From positions 1 through 24,390 of the forward strand of contig JALTEL010000263.1 in assembly GCA_027073945.1 (NCBI GenBank): DNA of 24,390 bases, written 5' to 3'. The position numbers and the translations under genes were made by a program. The number at the start of each line of letters is the position of its first letter. Within the stretch, counting starts at the first letter, position 1. The DNA is from Caldifarciminota bacterium (lineage in GTDB: Bacteria > WOR-3 > Hydrothermia > UBA1063 > CAJXJZ01). The notes under the pieces were generated by a model, which saw nothing but the letters and a program-made list of their open reading frames with translations, ran no database searches and had not been told where the DNA came from. Shown here one piece after another: positions 9,401 through 16,190 of this stretch.

Positions 9401-9510
9401 ATTCTGAGTGTGAGTGTATGCGTTTTACCAGAGCCTGCCGATGCCCGGACGAGCCATATTTGCGGGAATTTTAGCTTTGAATCAATATCCAGTAAATCAT
9501 GTTTCTGCAT
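6484..9510 (-). CDS. addA: AddA-like UvrD/RecB-type helicase-nuclease (1008 aa)
   Basis: This is a superfamily 1A DNA helicase with a C-terminal nuclease, the partner of the AddB-like subunit downstream. Motifs in order are Walker A ASAGSGKT (23-30), motif Ia LAVTFTNNAANEM, motif II FLIDEFQD, motif III VGDLKQAIYRFRG, motif IV LAWNYRSGG, motif V MTIHKAKGL, and motif VI VIYVALTRAMDEL. The C-terminal PD-(D/E)XK domain has GDFYHRVM, RMDRVV, VIDYKTG and ISQISNYADIL, so its active-site residues are present. At about 1010 residues it is shorter than Firmicutes AddA (about 1230). The frame is open back to a TTG at 9555, but I choose the ATG at 9510: the product then begins MQKHDLL just before the Walker A strand, and a promoter sits directly in front. 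There is no Shine-Dalgarno sequence, so the mRNA is probably leaderless. The gene is divergent from rmlD. Confidence 0.88.
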   Translation of the reverse strand: MQKHDLLDIDSKLKFPQIWLVRASAGSGKTHTLTLRIAQFLMSEKIPNNDLNNLLAVTFTNNAANEMRDRVFKWLKSIALGIKDKDIEDIYSVISMDSRKIEERARNLLSHILKHYSDFNIGTIDSFANRIIQSCAYDMGLSPQLEIVESFDDIADYAFFDMLSRVTKDTNISNILMEFAGKNQYMKFSLNPVSEIKKKIKEWFKNLNSSNKEIYWEDQREKIETCINKLKDLYSKKDQYGKKYKTNSKIVQLMESENIDIKELVSANITPKNETREYDEQWKAIIDELAYAYSLQKNYHYSKIYNAFKKYFKDASTRNNTIHIGEINKRLGDYINDENIPDIFFRLGNKLFHFLIDEFQDIGYVQWHNLIPLITEALSKGGSLFAVGDLKQAIYRFRGADYEIMRSLEQQMANNTPPLASISVDNRIKSLAWNYRSGGNIVSYVENIFKNKQKLNAILDGLGDVAGFLTYKQKAIDKNRSHGYVQTIILEYKNKDALSPLIREEIEKILEGLKERYSYSDIAILARQKKEAQEIMGWLIEKGIPAISYDNPDIRERKVISELKYLLKFLETPVDDLSFATFIMGNIFYESAHPENIEAFLFQAAPQKRPLYILFKETYPRLWETFFEELFNEVGYLPVYELVSRIYSIFHLFSKFTTEHTAFVHLLDVVSELERAGKNSVRHLLLEFEKSGSELFIGDVPVHMNAVKLMTIHKAKGLGFPVVINVFIPKGNDKGYDIIFEDKGKLRYVYITGNISKNSKTLNNIKKHEEAKKNQDKLNVIYVALTRAMDELYNIVACKVNNKSNSKQCPQCLLFENITLGQKENIKKRKNSIRYESIDSTSCSPLHVKSERPWSVSRIIDAKRGDFYHRVMSELYTNTDAKNIEAIINKTSSLMNFTPEENALELIMDLLNNKDIRNWFVMKESRIIYNEKEFTDKNGARYRMDRVVVDRDAATVIDYKTGNPDKFESSEHISQISNYADILRSIYPEKPIKGLLLYLDTKKIVEVV

Positions 9511-9516
9511 GTTAAA

Positions 9517-9545
9517 TTTATAAAGTATAGACAATGCAAAAGCAA
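9517..9545 (-). promoter_or_regulatory. Promoter of addA with -10 box six bases before the ATG
   Basis: On the minus strand, TTGCTT (9545-9540), a 17-base spacer and TATAAA (9522-9517) are followed by TTTAAC and then the ATG at 9510. A start site about seven bases after the -10 would fall on the A of the ATG, giving a leaderless mRNA. No purine-rich ribosome-binding site is seen. Confidence 0.5.
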
Positions 9546-9569
9546 ATCTAAGCAAAAAACTGCTGCAAA

Positions 9570-9598
9570 TTGTTCATACACATGCTGTGCTTTATAGT
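9570..9598 (+). promoter_or_regulatory. Promoter of the rmlD-gmhA-ompH operon
   Basis: TTGTTC (9570-9575), a 17-base spacer and TATAGT (9593-9598) are followed by nine bases and the ATG at 9608. The predicted leader is only about 2-3 bases, and there is no Shine-Dalgarno sequence. The -35 boxes of this promoter and the divergent addA promoter are 24 bases apart. Confidence 0.45.
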
Positions 9599-9607
9599 TT
9601 AACACTG

Positions 9608-10462
9608 ATGAAAGTTCTTTTATTCGGTTCAACAGGTCTGCTTGGTGCATATTTGCAGCGGTACTTGAAGGAAAGTGGTTGCGAAGTCATACCACACACA
9701 AGAGATATATTTGACCTTGTCAGAACCGATATGATACCGGATTATATTGAAAAGATTTTTCCGGATGTTGTGATAAATGCAGCAGCACTTTCAAACGTGG
9801 ACAGGTGTGAAGATGAGAAAGATAAGGCCTTTTTACTGAATGGAATAGTGCCCGGTGTGATGGCACATGCAGCGGCTCATATAAATGCACTGTTTATCCA
9901 TGTATCAACGGATTACGTTTTCCCAGGTGGCAAATCTGTTTACCATGAGCATGATCTACCCAACCCTATATCCACATATGGAGAGTCAAAATTATTCGGT
10001 GAGCGTGAAGTGCAGCACAGTGGCAGGATGTATTATATAATCCGCACTTCATTATTATTCAGAGAAGGTGGCAATAATTTCCTCAGTAATATTTTTGAGA
10101 AAATAAAAAATGGCGAAGAGGTTCTCTGTACTGCTGACAGATACAGTGCGCCTACTTACGTACCCTTTCTGTCCGAGGCTATTTATGGATTTTTAGATAA
10201 GAAACTTCCTTTTGGTATATATCATGTATCCGGAGGAAAGGGCTATACTGCGTGTCAGTTTGCTGAATTGTGCGGAAGGGTTATGGGAATTAAGCCTGTG
10301 CTTAAAAAGGTATCCGGCTCCTGGCTTCACCAGAGAGCCCAAAGACCGAATACTTCCGTATTATCGATATTCAAATTTACGAAATTGACCGGTATACAAC
10401 CTTTAAATCTTGAAGCATATTTAAGGAGGATGTATGAAAGAGTTTATGAAAAAAAGGCTTGA
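9608..10462 (+). CDS. rmlD: dTDP-4-dehydrorhamnose reductase family protein (284 aa)
   Basis: This is a short-chain dehydrogenase/reductase of the RmlD type, which reduces dTDP-4-dehydro-rhamnose to dTDP-rhamnose for surface polysaccharide. The nucleotide-binding loop GSTGLLG is at 7-13, INAAALSNVD follows the fourth strand, STDYVF is at 100-105, and the catalytic pair YGESK has Tyr124 and Lys128. Length matches the family (about 285-300). The frame begins seven codons earlier at 9587, but the ATG at 9608 starts the protein right at the first beta strand (MKVLLFG), and 9587 would lie upstream of the predicted start site. No rmlA, rmlB or rmlC is nearby, so another dTDP-sugar or a related reductase role cannot be excluded. 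Its 3' end overlaps gmhA by 29 bases. Confidence 0.8.
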   Translation: MKVLLFGSTGLLGAYLQRYLKESGCEVIPHTRDIFDLVRTDMIPDYIEKIFPDVVINAAALSNVDRCEDEKDKAFLLNGIVPGVMAHAAAHINALFIHVSTDYVFPGGKSVYHEHDLPNPISTYGESKLFGEREVQHSGRMYYIIRTSLLFREGGNNFLSNIFEKIKNGEEVLCTADRYSAPTYVPFLSEAIYGFLDKKLPFGIYHVSGGKGYTACQFAELCGRVMGIKPVLKKVSGSWLHQRAQRPNTSVLSIFKFTKLTGIQPLNLEAYLRRMYERVYEKKA

Positions 10463-10997
10463 TTTGCTCAGGGAAAATCTCCCGAGTTCAAAGCTACTTT
10501 CAAAAGTAGAAGAGGCAGCATCTGTTATCAAAAAAACATTCGATGCGCATCGTAAGTTGCTGTGCTGTGGCAATGGGGGAAGTGCAGCTGACGCTCAACA
10601 CATTGCAGCGGAATTTGTTGTACGTTACAAGAAGGACAGAATGGCTCTGCCAGCCGTTTCTCTTACCGTAGACACATCGGTTCTAACAGCGTGCGCTAAT
10701 GATTTCGGATATGAAAGGGTTTTTGAAAGGCAGATAGAGAGTATTGGGGAAAAGGGCGATACATTGCTTGCAATTTCAACTTCAGGAAATTCCCGAAATG
10801 TGAATTTAGCGGTGAAAAAGGCAAAGGAAATGGGAATGTCAGTTATTTATATGACAGGCAAAGCCACCCCACCAGTCAGTAAAGATTGCGATATCGTTCT
10901 TAATGTGGAAACGAGTTATACCCCTGTGGTTCAGGAAATACACAGGTTCTACGGGCACCTTATCGTGGAACTTGTTGAAAAAATGGAGGGATTTTAA
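10434..10997 (+). CDS. gmhA: Phosphoheptose isomerase, SIS domain (187 aa)
   Basis: GmhA converts sedoheptulose 7-phosphate to D-glycero-D-manno-heptose 7-phosphate, the first step toward ADP-heptose for the LPS inner core (or GDP-heptose for glycans). A single SIS domain is visible: CCGNGGSAADAQHIAAEF (44-61) with the family His56 and Glu60, TACANDFGYERVF, the phosphate-binding STSGNSRNV (116-123), and QEIHRFYGH with His170. Length is normal (about 190). The start at 10434 is four bases after AAGGAGG (10423-10429) and lies inside the rmlD frame. An in-frame ATG at 10446 is less well placed. Its product and that of rmlD both feed cell-surface glycans. The TAA stop shares one base with the next ATG (TAATG). 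Confidence 0.9.
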   Translation: MKEFMKKRLDLLRENLPSSKLLSKVEEAASVIKKTFDAHRKLLCCGNGGSAADAQHIAAEFVVRYKKDRMALPAVSLTVDTSVLTACANDFGYERVFERQIESIGEKGDTLLAISTSGNSRNVNLAVKKAKEMGMSVIYMTGKATPPVSKDCDIVLNVETSYTPVVQEIHRFYGHLIVELVEKMEGF

Positions 10998-11941
10998 TGT
11001 TTAAATATGTGTCATTTCTGCTTGTAATATTCTCGTTTCTCAGTGCAAAAGAATACAGGGTCGGGTATGTAGATATGAACAGAGTTATATCACAGTACAA
11101 AGACCTTGCAGATGCCAGAGCAAATCTCCAGACATTTATAAGTGGATGGAGGTCTACAGCAGACAGTATCAAGAGGAAGATTGACAGTCTGGATACTTCT
11201 TTGAATACGCAAATACCCATGCTTTCGGATGAAGAAATTTTGAACAGAAGAAAGCAAATAAAAGAACTCAGGGCAGAGTACAGTGCTTTTGTAAGTTCTA
11301 TCTGGGGCGATAACGGTAAATTGCAGAAGAAGACAGAGGAAATATATGCACCCTATATGGAGAAGATACACAATGCTGTATCAAAGATTGCCAAAGAGCA
11401 GGGAGTGAATCTCATGCTTGATAATTCGTCAAAGCTTGTTGTTTATACGGATAAAGAGAATGATTATACGGATATGATACTTGAAGAGTTGAACAAAGAG
11501 TATGTGAAGCCTGTTGTCAGTACGGTAAAGAAAAAAATAGGAGTTTTTCCATTCAAGGAGACGGATAACATGACAATAAAGGAACAAATCGGCAGCAAAT
11601 TGCAGAATGCTTTTACCAATGGGCTAAAGAACTCTCCCAATTTTGAGACCTCACCTTCGGATGCCATTAACAAGCAAATACCACAACTTGGATTTTCGCC
11701 TACGAATATAAGTGCAATACAGGCAAAACAGGTTGCCATGACTGTGGGAATAGAATACTATATAACGGGAACATGTAAAAAACAGGGAACAAAGATCATT
11801 ATACAGGCATTTCTCTACGAATCTGCAAGCGGGAAAAAGCTCGGTGATGTGCAGGGACAATGCGAGGATACTGACAATGATATTCAGGTTGCAGGCGTAA
11901 ACCTTGCCCGCCAGCTAACATCAGTGCTTGTCAAGCAATAG
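10997..11941 (+). CDS. OmpH/Skp-like periplasmic protein fused to a CsgG/FlgT-like domain (314 aa)
   Basis: An N-terminal signal peptide (MFKYVSFLLVIFSFLSA, likely cleaved before KEY) is followed by an OmpH/Skp-type region (about 20-170). That region has the typical opening YRVGYVDMNRVISQYKD, a long charged coiled coil, and the closing VSKIAKEQGVNLMLDNSSKLVVYTD. Skp-type proteins hold outer-membrane proteins in the periplasm. Residues about 178-314 form a second domain beginning KKIGVFPFKETD and ending with a predicted helix, VNLARQLTSVLVKQ. The IGVFPF opening and the YYITGTCKKQGTKIIIQAFLYESASGK core look like the CsgG/FlgT/TolB-N alpha-beta fold. Canonical OmpH is about 160-190 residues, so this is an extended or fused form. 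TGGAGGG lies just upstream of the ATG. The gene is last in the rmlD-gmhA operon. The OmpH part is fairly sure; the second-domain assignment is tentative. Confidence 0.7.
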   Translation: MFKYVSFLLVIFSFLSAKEYRVGYVDMNRVISQYKDLADARANLQTFISGWRSTADSIKRKIDSLDTSLNTQIPMLSDEEILNRRKQIKELRAEYSAFVSSIWGDNGKLQKKTEEIYAPYMEKIHNAVSKIAKEQGVNLMLDNSSKLVVYTDKENDYTDMILEELNKEYVKPVVSTVKKKIGVFPFKETDNMTIKEQIGSKLQNAFTNGLKNSPNFETSPSDAINKQIPQLGFSPTNISAIQAKQVAMTVGIEYYITGTCKKQGTKIIIQAFLYESASGKKLGDVQGQCEDTDNDIQVAGVNLARQLTSVLVKQ

Positions 11942-11968
11942 GCACGGATTTAAAAGCAAAAATTTCTG

Positions 11969-13273
11969 TCATGCACCTATAATTTTATGGATAAGAGGCG
12001 GCACATCCTGTTTTTGGGATGATATCACAAAACTTTTTTCCAGTATGCTGCGAGCTTCATGCATTTTTTCATCGTTATTTGCGCGAATTTCAAAAATGAT
12101 ATCCCCTTTGTCTATGCTATCTCCGATTTTTTTGTTCACATAAATACCGACTTTATGGTCAATTTTATCCTCTTTTTTTGCTCTACCTGCACCTAAAAGA
12201 GAAACTGCAACACCTATGTCATAGGTGTTAAAGTTAGTTAAATAGCCGTTCTTGTTGGCGGTTATGTTATGTTTAAACTTTACGTCAAGAAAGCCCTCTT
12301 CCATTATAACATCCGGGTCTCCGCCGTGCATTTTTACCATTTCATTCCATTTTGCAAGGCCGTCCCCGTTTGTAAGCGCTTTATCGATGAGTTTTCTGCC
12401 TTCATCGTAATTTTTTACCCTGCCACCTGCAACGAGCATATAGGCTCCGAGTGTCAATGTCAATTCAGTAACATCTTCAGGCCCTTTTCCCATTAATACA
12501 TTGACGGATTCTCTGACTTCAAGTGCATTTCCTACTGCTCTCCCTAAAGGTTGATTCATGTCCGTTATCAATGCAATTACCCGTTTGCCCATTTCTTTAC
12601 CGATTGAAACCATGAGGTTCGCAAGGCTTTGGGCATCCTCGTATTCACGCATAAATGCACCTGAGCCTGTTTTGACATCAAGTACAAGCCCATCCAGTCC
12701 CTCGGACATTTTTTTTGACATAATTGAGGCAGCTATAAGAGGTATAGATTCAACGGTTGCAGTGGCATCACGAAGTGCATAGAGTTTTTTATCCGCAGGC
12801 ACGATATTTCGAGTTTGGCCTATAATTGAGGCACCCACGTCCATTAATGTCCGTTTGAATTCAGAGGGGGAAAAATCGGTTTTATAACCTTTTATTGACT
12901 CAAGCTTGTCAAGTGTACCTCCTGTATGCCCCAGCGCTCTTCCGGAAATCATGGGCACAGTTATGCCGCATGAGGCTACGAGCGGTGCAAGGGGCAGGGA
13001 TATCTTATCCCCGACTCCGCCTGTTGAGTGTTTGTCGACCTTGGGAGCATCAATGTCAGAAAAATCAAAAATCTCGCCTGTTTCCATCATAGATTTTGTC
13101 ATGATATGCACCTCATTTGTGTTCATACCTTTCAGAAAGCAGGCCATCAGAAACGCAGCAGCCTGATAATCAGGAATGTTCCCGCTGGTGTATTCCTTTA
13201 CAAAAAATCTCATCTCATCTTCCGTGAGGGGTTGTCCGTCTCTTTTATGCTTTATTATATCAATTGCTCTCAT
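11969..13273 (-). CDS. pdp: Pyrimidine-nucleoside/thymidine phosphorylase (434 aa)
   Basis: This enzyme splits pyrimidine nucleosides with phosphate into base and (deoxy)ribose 1-phosphate, a salvage reaction. Visible features are the helical N-terminal domain beginning MRAIDIIKHKRDG, the phosphate-binding KHSTGGVGDK, the family signature SGRALGHTGGTLDKLES, DATATVESIPLIAASIMSKK, LDVKTGSGAFM, and the C-terminal PYNP domain (GRAKKEDKIDHKVGI). Length matches bacterial PyNP (about 433). Members differ in uridine versus thymidine preference, so deoA is an equally fair symbol. The frame extends nine codons further to 13300, but AAAGGAGG (13289-13282) lies eight bases before the ATG at 13273. That ATG also overlaps the upstream gene's TGA (ATGA), so I choose it. 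It is the last gene of the lipoprotein-rtcB operon. Only 27 bases separate it from the convergent OmpH-like gene. Confidence 0.92.
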   Translation of the reverse strand: MRAIDIIKHKRDGQPLTEDEMRFFVKEYTSGNIPDYQAAAFLMACFLKGMNTNEVHIMTKSMMETGEIFDFSDIDAPKVDKHSTGGVGDKISLPLAPLVASCGITVPMISGRALGHTGGTLDKLESIKGYKTDFSPSEFKRTLMDVGASIIGQTRNIVPADKKLYALRDATATVESIPLIAASIMSKKMSEGLDGLVLDVKTGSGAFMREYEDAQSLANLMVSIGKEMGKRVIALITDMNQPLGRAVGNALEVRESVNVLMGKGPEDVTELTLTLGAYMLVAGGRVKNYDEGRKLIDKALTNGDGLAKWNEMVKMHGGDPDVIMEEGFLDVKFKHNITANKNGYLTNFNTYDIGVAVSLLGAGRAKKEDKIDHKVGIYVNKKIGDSIDKGDIIFEIRANNDEKMHEARSILEKSFVISSQKQDVPPLIHKIIGA

Positions 13274-14727
13274 GTTTTGTACCTCCTTTTCGTAATCCAT
13301 GACAAAAAAAAGCTTGCAATGAAAAGAAACAAAAACAGGTAATTATGTCTGCTTTTTCTTCCTGAAATCTTTAAATAGCTTTTTTTAAATTGCCTGGCTC
13401 TGGCGTAAAATTCCTTTTTATTAAGATAGATGATATTTCCCGCATAAGGGGTCTGTGTAATACCAACTGCGCAGGAGTCATAAACTTGCGAATTATTTGT
13501 AAGATACACCTTTATTGATGTATCCCTTTCACAAACCTGAATCCCTGCTTCGTAGTATTTACCATGTTTTATGAAATAAGTAGTGTCGTTTGATGTTACT
13601 GCATATATACAATAAGGAAGTTGCGGCACGATAAATGCACGCATTTTTAAAATTTCCCCTGGCCTCAGGTTTGTGCATTCAGGCAATACGATTAGTTTTG
13701 GCTTTACGATAATTTTTATTATGCTGTCCATTACATGTTTGAACAGTTCCGGGTATTGCATGGCTATTTTATAAAACTCTTCTGTTGTTACATATGCCTT
13801 ATTACCTTTTATGTATAAAAGCGGTGATAATGACATAGATTTTACGGAAACCACGGTAAAATCAGGACTTTGAGACACCATATGATAAGATTTTATAGGG
13901 GTAGGGAAGATTCTCCCCTGGAATATAACATAAATGCCATTGGAATTGAAGATTTTTTTTGACTTTGTGTCATATTGCAGCCTCCCATTCTGGCCTCCTA
14001 TGCTGAAAAGCAAAGGTATATTCTGCATTTTTCGGCATAAAGTTACCGAATCTGTGAAAAAGCATCTGTACCCATTTGAGATAGACATATAGTAAAAAAA
14101 ATGCACAAAAGGCATATTGGAAAAATAGTCTCTCATGAATTTAACGAGAGGTGAAATGTTTGAAAGGTGCATAGAAATGTAGTAATTATCGTGAATGCCC
14201 TGTATGGATAAGGGTATATCGTTATTCTTGAAATTTATGTGGTATATATTGGGTCCATTTTTAACAGGCAGGGTAAAATTAATCGTATCTTTTCCGCTTT
14301 TGACACGAATGCTTTTTGTGAATGTATCCGATGCATACCGGATGCTGAATGTTATACCGGTATTTTTGTCAGATGTGAGAAACACAGTGCATTTTGCAAG
14401 AGTTCCAGCTTTCTGATAGGAAGGGTATGCTATGCTGTCAATCTCAGGAGTAATATAATGGTTTTTTACTATATAGACAAGAGGAGCATTGATATTTTTT
14501 GCAATGCTCTTTTTGTTTGCATCGGTGAACACTGGATAATTCGAGATAACATTGCCTGTTGTACGTATATCACAATTTTTTTTTATTTTTCGCAGGGAGC
14601 TCTTGTTCTCAGAACTTTCAGAAAGGTAAAATATCGGTTTTTTTCTGCTGTACAGAACATCCGGTAATTTAAGGTTCAGCAGGAAAGCAAAAAAAAGCAG
14701 AAAGCTCAGAATGCGTGCCCATTTCAT
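13270..14727 (-). CDS. Membrane-anchored protein of unknown function (485 aa)
   Basis: I do not firmly recognise this protein. It has an N-terminal hydrophobic segment (about 5-20), a long and probably periplasmic region, and a C-terminal membrane span (about 463-479) followed by KRRYKT. This is a type I topology with a short basic cytoplasmic tail. The middle part shows a weak, distant likeness to the extracytoplasmic region of BatA-like/glutamine-amidotransferase-like membrane proteins: beta-rich domain, a segment with SPLLYIKGNKAYVTTEEFYKIA, PELFKHVMDSIIKIIVKP, then an Ig-like stretch with LRPGEILKMRAFIV. No VWA domain or catalytic triad is evident. It lies 11 bases after rtcB and overlaps pdp by ATGA, so it is co-transcribed with both. 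No good Shine-Dalgarno sequence precedes the ATG. Codon use looks like that of its neighbours. Confidence 0.75.
   Translation of the reverse strand: MKWARILSFLLFFAFLLNLKLPDVLYSRKKPIFYLSESSENKSSLRKIKKNCDIRTTGNVISNYPVFTDANKKSIAKNINAPLVYIVKNHYITPEIDSIAYPSYQKAGTLAKCTVFLTSDKNTGITFSIRYASDTFTKSIRVKSGKDTINFTLPVKNGPNIYHINFKNNDIPLSIQGIHDNYYISMHLSNISPLVKFMRDYFSNMPFVHFFYYMSISNGYRCFFTDSVTLCRKMQNIPLLFSIGGQNGRLQYDTKSKKIFNSNGIYVIFQGRIFPTPIKSYHMVSQSPDFTVVSVKSMSLSPLLYIKGNKAYVTTEEFYKIAMQYPELFKHVMDSIIKIIVKPKLIVLPECTNLRPGEILKMRAFIVPQLPYCIYAVTSNDTTYFIKHGKYYEAGIQVCERDTSIKVYLTNNSQVYDSCAVGITQTPYAGNIIYLNKKEFYARARQFKKSYLKISGRKSRHNYLFLFLFIASFFLSWITKRRYKT
13282..13289 (-). promoter_or_regulatory. Ribosome-binding site that fixes the pdp start
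   Basis: AAAGGAGG on the minus strand lies eight bases upstream of the ATG at 13273. It sits inside the 3' end of the preceding gene. It favours 13273 over the in-frame ATG at 13300. Confidence 0.75.
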
Positions 14728-14738
14728 AATTGTTTTAA

Positions 14739-16190
14739 TTAACCCTTTACAACGCCGATAGGAATAAGTCTGGCGACTTTCCTTGCGATACCAGCCTTAT
14801 CAAGACTGTCCGCAACTAATCCCACGTTTTTATATGCATCTGGAATTTCTTCACTGACAGTATGGAGGGAATGAGCCTTTAACGTTATACCATGCCTTTT
14901 CAATTCCAGCGGGATATCCCTTGAAATGGCTCTTTTTCTCGCTGCTCTGCGTGACAAAACACGACCTGCTCCATGTGCCGAAGAAGCAAACGTTTCTTCA
15001 TACCTTTCTCCGCTTCCGACGAGTAGAAAAGACATGGTTCCCATATCTCCCGGTAGTATAATAGGTTGACCTATATTTTGGTATTTTAAAGGAGTCAGGG
15101 GATGTCCCTTTGGGAATGCCCTTGTGGCGCCTTTCCTGTGGACAATTAGTTTCCTTTTCTTCCCATTTACAGTATGCTGTTCAACTTTTGCAATGTTGTG
15201 TGTAATGTCATACAAGATTTCCATACCCAATTCATTTGCTTTTTTTGAAAAGACCCTTTCAAAGCTCTCGCGTATCCAGAAGGTTATTATCTGGCGATTT
15301 GCCCATGCAAAATTCGCAGCGCATGCCATGGCTCCCATGTATCTCTTGCCGGGGGTAGAATGCAGAGGAACGGACGCAAGCTGCCTATCACGCACATTTA
15401 TACCGTATTTCCCCATATCGTTCAAAATTATCTTGAGATAATCGTCGCATATCTGATAACCAAGTCCTCTTGAGCCTGTGTGGATCATAATGATTACCTG
15501 AGATTTTTCCAAACCCATAATATTTGCTGCGTGGCTGTCATATATCTCGGCAACTTCTTCTATTTCAATAAAGTGATTACCTGCTCCAAGAGAGCCAAGC
15601 TGTGATAGGCCTCGTTGTTTTGCCCTTTTTGATACAAAATCGGGATTTGCGCCATGGAAAGTTCCATTGTCCTCGGTTTTTTCAATATCATCATCCCATC
15701 CATAGCCGTTTTTGACTGCCCAGATAGACCCCTTACTCATAACATCATCGAGTTGTGGATTATTTACCTTTATCTTACCACCTCTGCCGACACCACAGGG
15801 AATGTTATTAAATATGGTCTCAATGGTTTTGGAGAGCAATGGCTTGATTTCAGATGTTTTTATATTGGTTTTAATGAGTCTCACTCCACAATTTATATCA
15901 TATCCCACTCCGCCCGGGGATATAATTCCGTTTTCATAGTCAAAAGCTGCAACACCACCTATTGGAAAGCCATATCCTCTGTGTATATCAGGCATGCCGA
16001 TGGCGTATTTCACTATCCCAGGTAGGCTTGCCACGTTGATTAGCTGACCTATTGCCTCATCTTCTATAGCCTGTTTTAGTATATCATGACTGGCAATGAC
16101 AAGGACAGGTACATTCATCCCATCCCTGAATGAAGGGTCTAATATCCATCTATACTCATCAATTTTCTGAAATGCGGAAAGAAGATTCAC
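14739..16190 (-). CDS. rtcB: RtcB family RNA ligase (483 aa)
   Basis: RtcB joins RNA 2',3'-cyclic phosphate or 3'-phosphate ends to 5'-OH ends using GTP and Mn2+. It matures spliced tRNA in archaea and acts in RNA repair in bacteria. The metal and catalytic residues are visible: GYDINCG with Asp98 and Cys101, GAGNHF with His205, IHTGSRGLG with His236, THNIAKVEQH with His330, the HRKGATRAFP loop, and SSAHGAGRVLSR with the guanylylated His405. Length is normal (about 480). No archease or rtcA gene is seen in the window. The start is a GTG at 16190 overlapping the upstream TGA (GTGA) with no strong ribosome-binding site, so coupled translation is likely. An N terminus of QKIDEYRW fits the family well. 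It shares an operon with a lipoprotein gene, an unknown membrane protein and pdp. Confidence 0.95.
   Translation of the reverse strand: MNLLSAFQKIDEYRWILDPSFRDGMNVPVLVIASHDILKQAIEDEAIGQLINVASLPGIVKYAIGMPDIHRGYGFPIGGVAAFDYENGIISPGGVGYDINCGVRLIKTNIKTSEIKPLLSKTIETIFNNIPCGVGRGGKIKVNNPQLDDVMSKGSIWAVKNGYGWDDDIEKTEDNGTFHGANPDFVSKRAKQRGLSQLGSLGAGNHFIEIEEVAEIYDSHAANIMGLEKSQVIIMIHTGSRGLGYQICDDYLKIILNDMGKYGINVRDRQLASVPLHSTPGKRYMGAMACAANFAWANRQIITFWIRESFERVFSKKANELGMEILYDITHNIAKVEQHTVNGKKRKLIVHRKGATRAFPKGHPLTPLKYQNIGQPIILPGDMGTMSFLLVGSGERYEETFASSAHGAGRVLSRRAARKRAISRDIPLELKRHGITLKAHSLHTVSEEIPDAYKNVGLVADSLDKAGIARKVARLIPIGVVKG

Noticed and set aside
9511..9555. TTG start extending addA by 15 codons
   Set aside because: It has no ribosome-binding site, it lies within the predicted promoter, and the ATG at 9510 sits right behind a -10 box.
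11942..11968. Terminator between the OmpH-like gene and pdp
   Set aside because: The 27-base gap contains A-rich runs but no stem of useful length.
13274..13300. ATG at 13300 as the pdp start
   Set aside because: AAAGGAGG is placed for the ATG at 13273, which also forms an ATGA overlap with the upstream gene. Family N termini match MRAIDIIKHKR.
14239..14667. 142-codon plus-strand frame
   Set aside because: It is antisense to the unknown membrane protein, is low in complexity and cysteine-rich, and has no ribosome-binding site. The minus-strand frame is better supported by operon junctions on both sides.
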